From Colidextribacter sp. OB.20 (GTDB lineage Bacteria; Bacillota; Clostridia; Oscillospirales; Oscillospiraceae): a stretch of DNA of 56,801 nt. The notes under the pieces were generated by a model. That model ran no database searches. It saw only the letters and a program-made list of their open reading frames with translations, and was not told the origin of the DNA. The position numbers and the translations under genes were made by a program. Below are positions 50,893 through 56,801 of the stretch, one piece after another. Within the stretch, counting starts at the first letter, position 1, and each line of letters opens with the position of its first letter. Where the stretch lies: the NCBI RefSeq assembly GCF_009911595.1, contig NZ_QWKG01000025.1, positions 1-56,801 of the forward strand, in the 5' to 3' direction.

Positions 50893-53800
50893 ACGCAGAC
50901 GAACAAGCCCTCCGAACACGTCTGGAGGAACGAGATTTTCAGCGCAGCTTTCTGGTGGAGGCCGGGGCGGGGGCCGGAAAGTCCCACACCATCTGCCAGC
51001 GCATTCTCCACCAGCTTTTGGCCGGCCAGGACCCCGGGACCATCGCCGCCATTACCTTTACGGAAAAGGCCGCCCTGGAGATCCAGGAGAAGCTGGACCG
51101 GCAGGCTCTGGACTATGACAGGACCCACGGAACCGGCCTTGCGGCCCTGACGGCCAAGGTCCACATCTCCACCATTCACAGCTTCTGCCAGACAGCCCTG
51201 AGGCTGTTCCCCCTGGAGACCGGAGGGGAGCTGCAGGTCCTCCCGGACGACAGCCGCCGGGCGAGGGACTTCTTCCGGGCCTGGACCGCCCGGGACGAGG
51301 ACGGAGCTTCGTCCGTCTTCGAGGCCTTCGGCGGCGCGGTCCGGACGCTGGAGGACACCTTCGCCGCAATGGCGGGGGAGGGCCACGTGCCCGCCCGCCC
51401 CGCCGCGGCGGATGTGAAAGCCCATCAGTCAGCGCTGGACCGCTTGACGGACAGGGCCCACCAGGCGCTGCAAAAGCATCTGCTGCCCCACAGCGGGTTG
51501 TTTGCCTGCCTGCCGGAGGAGCTGCGTCAGGCGGCGGGGGCCCAGTCCCTCACGCCGGAGCTGTCCGCCGCCCTGCGGCGGACCCTGAAGGCAGCCTGGA
51601 AGGTGCAGACCTCCCGTCCCAAGCGGCTGCGGACCCTCTTTTTTACCGAGGATTCCTATGTCAGCGCCTGGCTGGAGGAATACATAGAGGCCAGCAAGCA
51701 GCACAGTCAAAGGATGGATCCCACCCGGCTGGGGAAGGTCCCGCCCATCTTCGCCGCCATGGACGCCTTCCAGGCCGAGCTGGACAAAGACAGTCCCGCT
51801 CCCTCTCCGGCTGAGGCGCTCCTGCAGGCGGAGAGGCTCCTGGGCTATGACCTGGCGCTGAACGTTCTGGCCCCCGCCCTGGAGGCGTATCTTGCGGAGC
51901 GGGACCGGGCGGGCCTTGTGACCTTCTCCGGCCTGCTGACCCGGACCCGGGATCTGGTGCGGGACAACCCCGCCGCCCGGGCGCTGCTCCACCGGCGGTA
52001 TCAGGTGTTCTATGTGGACGAGTTTCAGGACACCGACCCGGTGCAGGCGGAGCTTCTGTTCCTCATCACCGACCAGGGCGGAACAGAGACGGACTGGAAG
52101 CGCTGCCACCCCACGCCGGGGAGTCTCTTTCTCGTAGGGGACCCCAAGCAGGCCATCTACCGCTTTCGAGGGGCGGATCTGGGCGTATACAAGCAGATCA
52201 GGGACCTGTTTACCAACGCTCCTTCTCCCGTGGGGGAGGTGGTATGCCTCCGGGCCAACTTCCGCAGCGCCCCCGAGATCTGCTCCTTCGTGGATCGGGT
52301 TTTTGCCCCTAAGGACGAAAAAACCGGGAATATTCTCACCCCTGCTCAGCAGGCAGAGAACCGGAAGAACAAGACGGTGACCGAGTTTTTGGATGACGGA
52401 GCCTATCAGGCCCCCTACATCCCCATGGAGGCCCAGCAGAAGCGCCTGGGCCGGGGGGCCGTGTTCTCCTATGAGAGCTTCTACCACTGGATGAGCAGGG
52501 AGAGGCATGTGGCCACGTTCATTCAGCAGGCCGTAGCAAGGGGCTTCACCCTTCCGGATCGGGATGGAAACCCCGTCCCGGTCCGCTATAGAGATTTTCT
52601 GATCCTCACCTGGAGAAAGAGCACTGCCGGGGCGTATCTGAATGCCCTGACCAAGCTGGGCGTCCCCGTGTCCTTCAGCGGAAGCCGTTCTCTGGCGAAG
52701 AGTCCCCAGATGAAGCGGCTGGCAGCGTGGCTGCAATGGCTTCTGGATCCTGGGGATGAAATCGCCCTTCTGGCGGTGCTGATGGACTGCTTTGGCCTGA
52801 GGAACCTTGAGAGCGTCCGTCGGCTGAAGGCCGCATCGCCCTATCCCCTGACGGCGCTGGCAGGCTGGAGAGAAAAGCGGGACGAGGTAACCGATCCCGC
52901 GCTGAAGCCCCTTCTTGACTCCCTGGCGGAGATGGACGCCGTCCGGGCAGACTGCCGCACCCTGCCCCCCATGGCCTTTTTGGAGAAGCTGGCGGAGGAG
53001 CGGCTGTTCCGAACGGAGGATGCCGCTGACCCCCAGGAGAGGGAGCGGCAGTACGGCGACGTGCGCCTGCTTTTGAGCCAGCTGCGTCAGCACGGGGATT
53101 TCCCCGCCCTGGCCCGGGCTGCTCTGACCCTGTGCCAGGGTGCGGTGGAGCGGGAGCTGCCCCTTACCCCGTCGCCGGACGCCGTGCGGGTGATGAATCT
53201 CCACAAGGCCAAGGGCCTGGAGGGGAAAATCGTCATCCTGGCCCCGGATGACCGGGCAAACATTCCGCCCCACAAGGCCGGGGACATCTATCCCATCTTC
53301 CAGACCTACGCCTATGGAAACAGTACCCTGCTCTACGCCCCCAAGGAGTGGCGCGAGAAGGAGAAGGAGGAGAAGGACTGTCTGGCGGCGGAGTGGGTAC
53401 GGCTTAACTATGTGGCCGCCACCCGGGCGGAGCAGCTGCTGCTGATTGCCGGGGGTAAAGTGAAGCAGAAGAAGAAATCCTGCTGGGATGCCATGGCGGG
53501 TAAGGCCCCTCGGGCTTCCCTTCGAAACCCGCAGTGGGGACGTTTTATTGCGCTTCTGGTGGTTTCTGTCCAATGGTTTCTTCGAGTGTTTGGTGATGAA
53601 GAGGCAGGAAATTCTGCCGGGCCTGCGCTGCATTGCGCAGCCCAGCCGGAGTCCGCTTTGGCCGCAGGCCTTGTGCCGCAGGATTTGACGGACAGCCGGG
53701 AGAGCCGAATCCTGGCCCAGAGCATCCCTGCCTCCCTCCACGCCAGCCCCAGCACCCTGGACAAATCCCACCCGGTCCCCCGCTCTCCGGACCCGGAGGA

Positions 53801-54524
53801 ACCGCCGGAGGATTCCCCCGCCCCGGTCCCGGAGGAGGGGCCGGAGGGGCCTGCGGCGCCGGCGCGGGAGGAAAACGCCCCCCGCGGGGCGGACTGGGGC
53901 ACCGCCGTCCATCGGGCTATGGAGCTGTGCGTATCCCAAAAGGCGTGGGACGCAGAGGCGGCCCGGCCCCTCATCGCCCAGGCCTTGCGGGAGACGCTCC
54001 CACCCCTCTCCCGGATGACTGGGACACAGAAAAGGCTGCTCTTCGGCGGCGAGCTGCCCGAAAGCGACGGGGCAGGCGCCGGGCTCCTCGCCGGGCAGCT
54101 GGAAGAGGCTATCTCCTTCTGGTTCGACGAAAATTCCCCCCTCCGCCGCCTGACCGGGGCGGGGACCTGTTACTGCGAGCTCCCCTTCCACCTGACGCTG
54201 TCCCGGGAGGACGAGAGCTGGCGCTTTCTTCGGGACCGGCTGGACTGCCGGGAGGACTTTGCAGGGAGCATCCACGTCTCCGGCATCCTGGACCTGGCCA
54301 TCCTCACGGAGGAGGGCTGGCACATCGTGGACTACAAGACCGACCGGCTCCGGCCCGGGGAGGAGGCTGCAGCCTACCGCCGCCGCCTTGCCGGGGAGTA
54401 CGAGGCCCAGCTGAACGCCTACACCCGGATTCTCTCCAGGCTGTCCGGGAAGGCGGTCCTGGACGCCCGGCTGTGCGCCATCCCACTGGGAGGCGAGTGG
54501 ATTCCTGTTTCCAAGGGTCTGTAG
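50889..54524 (+). CDS. addA: AddA helicase-nuclease subunit
   Basis: 1211 residues. UvrD-type helicase motifs: I EAGAGAGKSHT, Ia AITFTEKAALEIQEKL, II YVDEFQDTDPVQAELL, III LVGDPKQAIYRFRGAD, V-VI MNLHKAKGLEGK and NYVAATRAEQLLLIAGG. The C-terminal nuclease has WGTAVHRAMEL and IVDYKTD. Oddity: between these (about residues 876-917) there is a hydrophobic stretch GRFIALLVVSVQWFLRVFG in a low-homology linker, unusual for a soluble enzyme and possibly a small insertion. The start lies in the stop of addB. Confidence 0.9.
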   Translation: MNADEQALRTRLEERDFQRSFLVEAGAGAGKSHTICQRILHQLLAGQDPGTIAAITFTEKAALEIQEKLDRQALDYDRTHGTGLAALTAKVHISTIHSFCQTALRLFPLETGGELQVLPDDSRRARDFFRAWTARDEDGASSVFEAFGGAVRTLEDTFAAMAGEGHVPARPAAADVKAHQSALDRLTDRAHQALQKHLLPHSGLFACLPEELRQAAGAQSLTPELSAALRRTLKAAWKVQTSRPKRLRTLFFTEDSYVSAWLEEYIEASKQHSQRMDPTRLGKVPPIFAAMDAFQAELDKDSPAPSPAEALLQAERLLGYDLALNVLAPALEAYLAERDRAGLVTFSGLLTRTRDLVRDNPAARALLHRRYQVFYVDEFQDTDPVQAELLFLITDQGGTETDWKRCHPTPGSLFLVGDPKQAIYRFRGADLGVYKQIRDLFTNAPSPVGEVVCLRANFRSAPEICSFVDRVFAPKDEKTGNILTPAQQAENRKNKTVTEFLDDGAYQAPYIPMEAQQKRLGRGAVFSYESFYHWMSRERHVATFIQQAVARGFTLPDRDGNPVPVRYRDFLILTWRKSTAGAYLNALTKLGVPVSFSGSRSLAKSPQMKRLAAWLQWLLDPGDEIALLAVLMDCFGLRNLESVRRLKAASPYPLTALAGWREKRDEVTDPALKPLLDSLAEMDAVRADCRTLPPMAFLEKLAEERLFRTEDAADPQERERQYGDVRLLLSQLRQHGDFPALARAALTLCQGAVERELPLTPSPDAVRVMNLHKAKGLEGKIVILAPDDRANIPPHKAGDIYPIFQTYAYGNSTLLYAPKEWREKEKEEKDCLAAEWVRLNYVAATRAEQLLLIAGGKVKQKKKSCWDAMAGKAPRASLRNPQWGRFIALLVVSVQWFLRVFGDEEAGNSAGPALHCAAQPESALAAGLVPQDLTDSRESRILAQSIPASLHASPSTLDKSHPVPRSPDPEEPPEDSPAPVPEEGPEGPAAPAREENAPRGADWGTAVHRAMELCVSQKAWDAEAARPLIAQALRETLPPLSRMTGTQKRLLFGGELPESDGAGAGLLAGQLEEAISFWFDENSPLRRLTGAGTCYCELPFHLTLSREDESWRFLRDRLDCREDFAGSIHVSGILDLAILTEEGWHIVDYKTDRLRPGEEAAAYRRRLAGEYEAQLNAYTRILSRLSGKAVLDARLCAIPLGGEWIPVSKGL

Positions 54525-54596
54525 CGGTCCAGAGGCCCGGCGGGGGCGTTTTGCCGTCGCCTCCACCATCTACAAAACGCAGGGAGGTCTTACGCT

Positions 54597-55934
54597 ATGG
54601 GAAAACGCGGTTCAGTGCCCAAAAAGCCATACAGCAACTCCTTCCGCAGCCTCCAGGCCATCTGGGAGGTCCTGCGCAGGTACGCCAGCCGGGAGAGCCC
54701 TCTGACCGTGAGGGAAATCTACGGCCATCTGAAGGATATTGAGTCAGACCCGGACATGCGCCCTTCCCTGGACACCCTGGAACGCATCTTCCCCCAGGGA
54801 CGGGACCTGATGGGCCGGCTGTTCCTGGCCCGGGTTTTGGAGGAGGGGGAACCGCCCCCGGCTGAGTCCTGGCTGGGAGAGGACGGCCTGCACATCTCGG
54901 TGGAGACCCCGGACGGCCGGGTGCTGGCCCGGGAGGGCCTGACGGTCCAGGCCTCCCGGGAGCCCTTCCAGGCCCCCTCCTACTCCACGGTGAACAAAAT
55001 GCTCTCCCAGGGCATCCCCTTCGACCTGGACACCTTCCCCCTCCGCCTGCGCTGTGTGGCCCAGGTCCCGGGGAAGCGGGGACGGAAGCGGACGATCCCC
55101 TATGAGGATTGGGAGGACAGCCTTGCCGATGACCGGGCCGTGAAAAACAACAACGTCCCCCGGCGGTACTACCTGGAGGACGCTCTCAGCAACGCGGAGT
55201 GGCGGCTGTTCTCCGACCTGATTCTGGTCTACCCCTTCCTCTCGGAGAAGCAGACCCAGCGCTTCCTCGCTGTTTTAAACCGCCTTCACCCCAGAACCGT
55301 CCCCGTTCCAAGGCGCTACGCCTATAAGCGGAGCAGCGGGCTCCAGATGGAGATTATCGCGAAGCTGGACGAGGCCATCCGAACAAAGCGGAAGGTCCGC
55401 ATTCTCTACGGTGAGCACCGGCTGGAATACTCCGGCGGCACCTGGCAGCCCGTTCTCCGCAGGCGGGAGAAAAACGGGGAGCTGGACGTGGAGCCCTACG
55501 CTCTGATGTGGTCCAACGGGAACTATTACCTGGTAGTCCGGCACCGGGGCATGATGAACCTCCGGGCGGACCGCATTATGGCTGTGGAGCTTTTAGAGGA
55601 CAGGTTTCTCCGCCCTCCGGACTTCGATCCGGTGCACCACCGCAACAGCTGTCCGGTGATGTATCCCGGGGAGGAAAAATTTGTCCGTCTCCGGTGCCGA
55701 ACCGGCCTGCTCAACACTCTGCTGGACTTCTTCGGCGACCTGCCCCAGTACAGAAAGCCGGAAACCGGCCCTGACGGGGCCGAGACAACCGAGGTCACCA
55801 TGTCCATCGCCCCCGCCGGGGTGAAGCTCTTCGCCCTTCAATACGCCGGGAGCGTGGAGGTGCTGGAGCCCAAGGCCCTCCGGGAGGAGATCGCCCAGGC
55901 TCTGGAGGCGGCGGCAAAAAAATACCGCTCTTAA
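54597..55934 (+). CDS. WYL-domain transcriptional regulator
   Basis: 445 residues. An N-terminal HTH-like region (YSNSFRSLQAIWEVLRRYAS...TVREIYGHL, about 12-50) precedes a WYL domain at about 255-345, with VEPYALMWSNGNYYLVV (the WYL core, here YYL) and a C-terminal WCX-type extension. WYL proteins sense ligands, often nucleic acids, and regulate DNA repair and defence loci. Its position directly after addA fits that. GGGAGG lies before the ATG. Confidence 0.85.
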   Translation: MGKRGSVPKKPYSNSFRSLQAIWEVLRRYASRESPLTVREIYGHLKDIESDPDMRPSLDTLERIFPQGRDLMGRLFLARVLEEGEPPPAESWLGEDGLHISVETPDGRVLAREGLTVQASREPFQAPSYSTVNKMLSQGIPFDLDTFPLRLRCVAQVPGKRGRKRTIPYEDWEDSLADDRAVKNNNVPRRYYLEDALSNAEWRLFSDLILVYPFLSEKQTQRFLAVLNRLHPRTVPVPRRYAYKRSSGLQMEIIAKLDEAIRTKRKVRILYGEHRLEYSGGTWQPVLRRREKNGELDVEPYALMWSNGNYYLVVRHRGMMNLRADRIMAVELLEDRFLRPPDFDPVHHRNSCPVMYPGEEKFVRLRCRTGLLNTLLDFFGDLPQYRKPETGPDGAETTEVTMSIAPAGVKLFALQYAGSVEVLEPKALREEIAQALEAAAKKYRS

Positions 55935-55963
55935 AATTTACACCGCCTGCGGGAGAATGTGAG

Positions 55964-55999
55964 AAGCCTATCGGTTGTGCCGGCACAGCTGATAGGCTT
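55964..55999. other. Hairpin downstream of the WYL gene
   Basis: aagcctatc / gataggctt, with an inner tgtgcc-ggcaca stem. Followed by TT only. A weak terminator candidate for the WYL gene. Confidence 0.5.
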
Positions 56000-56096
56000 T
56001 CCACAACGCTGCGGGTCCGCGCTGTTCCCATACTGCCCTCCAGGCAGGGGACGGACGTGTGGGTTGGACGCGGCCTGCAATCGCTCCGCATAAGGG

Positions 56097-56133
56097 AAAA
56101 TCCTCGTACTCTCAACGAATACGAGGATTTTTT
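56097..56133 (+). terminator. Intrinsic terminator after the WYL gene
   Basis: An 11-bp stem (aaatcctcgta / tacgaggattt) with an 11-base loop, then a T run. The rest of 55935-56391 holds an inverted pair TTTTGAT...ATCAAAA near 56190-56214, and no gene that I can support. Confidence 0.8.
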
Positions 56134-56391
56134 GTGGTTTGAGCGACTGGCTTCAAACCTGTGCCAGCCTCTTTATGTAGGATTCTTATATTTTTGATAA
56201 ATAGCATATACATCAAAATTCCAAAAGCCCGGGGTCCAGTCTATGACAAATTGAGCAGAGGAGTTCCAGAAAGAACCCGCCAGCTGGCAGGCACATAAAC
56301 TGCTCCGAGGGCCGCACTGGTAAGGAAGCTCTCCTGCTGTTGTGCCGGCGCATTCCTGGCGCGCGCCCTCATTCAGAAAGGAGATTGTTTT

Positions 56392-56801
56392 ATGTCTCTG
56401 CCCAGCTTTCCCAACATTGACCCGCCGATCCAGCGGGAAAACGCAGTCAATCAGATTCTCTCCTCTATCGCCATGGAGGAGCTCGGCCTGAGTCACATTC
56501 TCAACGCCGAGGGTGAGAAGCTGCAATATATTCTTGGCACCCTGCCCGGCCTCAGCGGTCCTGCCGCTGCCGTGGAAGACGTGCTGTCCGCTAACGAGAG
56601 CGTCCGGAACCTGCTGAAAACCGCTGTGCAAAACCAGCTCTTCCTGAAGGCCAAAATGCAGGGGGCGCTGGAGGCATCTCCCATGCAGGGTCCCGCCGGA
56701 CCTGACGGCCCCGCCGGACCCACCGGAGCTGCCGGAGCCACTGGCGCCACCGGCGCGGACGGTCCCACTGGAGCCGCCGGAGCTGCCGGAGCCACTGGCG
56801 C
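56392..56801 (+). CDS. Collagen-like repeat protein, 5' part only (runs off window)
   Basis: An open frame with GAAAGGAG and 8 bases before the ATG, continuing past the window end. The N-terminal 99 residues include NAVNQILSSIAMEELGLSHI and LNAEGEKLQYILGTLPG, a helical leader seen in collagen-like proteins of spore-forming Firmicutes. From residue 100 Gly-X-Y triplets run on (GPA GPD GPA GPT GAA GAT...). Such proteins form glycoprotein filaments on spores (BclA type); sporulation expression is likely but not shown. Confidence 0.9.
   Translation, partial: MSLPSFPNIDPPIQRENAVNQILSSIAMEELGLSHILNAEGEKLQYILGTLPGLSGPAAAVEDVLSANESVRNLLKTAVQNQLFLKAKMQGALEASPMQGPAGPDGPAGPTGAAGATGATGADGPTGAAGAAGATG

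Noticed and set aside
51429..54569. Minus-strand frame of 1046 codons opposite addA
   Set aside because: addA is certain by helicase and nuclease motifs; the antisense frame is a GC-bias artefact.
56141..56391. SigK/SigG-type promoter before the collagen-like gene
   Set aside because: catatacat and cataaactg resemble -10 boxes only in part, with no convincing -35 partner.

Overview
The window looks like a chromosomal segment of a high-GC Clostridia, most likely an Oscillospiraceae-type gut Firmicute. This is inferred from gene content, not from a search. The supporting signs are AGGAGG-type ribosome binding sites, consensus sigma-A promoters, AddAB instead of RecBCD, an RpiR-controlled sugar operon, SLH-domain surface proteins, a SpoVK/CbbX-like ATPase and a collagen-like (exosporium-type) protein. 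No rRNA, tRNA, CRISPR array or complete prophage was seen.

Layout. (1) 0.2-12.2 kb, almost all minus strand: uvrA, uvrB, radC, pyrE, a YbaK-type deacylase, a TfoX_N-DUF3788 fusion, small membrane and lipoproteins, two tandem XRE regulators, and a REP-associated (RAYT/Y1) transposase that carries two palindromic repeats inside its own reading frame. (2) 12.4-21.9 kb: two very large secreted SLH surface proteins, one with six copies of a roughly 105-residue beta-type repeat, the other of 1968 aa with a visibly AT-richer 3' third. (3) 22.0-29.2 kb: a minus-strand trio (FliK-like, stand-alone FlhB C-domain-like, PilZ) divergent from cheA-cheW-cheR-cheB, with no flagellar structural genes nearby. 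(4) 29.2-31.1 kb: a KdpD/KdpE-like two-component pair without kdpABC. (5) 31.4-41.1 kb: a sialic-acid (N-acetylneuraminate) uptake and catabolism region: ABC importer, NanA lyase, AGE-type epimerase, ROK-like kinase, RpiR regulator, DUF624 protein and a divergent SGNH esterase, with several readable promoters and terminators. (6) 41.2-46.3 kb: a metallophosphoesterase, an unknown 133-aa protein and an McrB/McrC restriction pair, followed by a foldback (MITE-like) element and a large stem-loop. (7) 46.3-55.9 kb: AAA+ ATPase, addB, addA, WYL regulator. (8) 56.4 kb to the end: the 5' part of a collagen-like protein that runs off the window.

How it fits together. Sialic acid would enter through the ABC importer, be split by NanA to ManNAc and pyruvate, be epimerised to GlcNAc by the AGE protein and be phosphorylated by the ROK-like kinase, with the RpiR protein as the local regulator and the SGNH enzyme as a candidate O-acetyl esterase. 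McrBC plus AddAB, the AAA+ ATPase and the WYL regulator form a block of DNA defence and DNA-end processing genes. Two families of palindromic intergenic repeats are scattered through the window; one of them (core gggcg...cgccc with a gtagggg head) is also found inside the RAYT gene. The least explained units are the FliK-like/FlhB-C-like/PilZ trio, the repeat-bearing surface proteins, and the unknown partner of McrBC.
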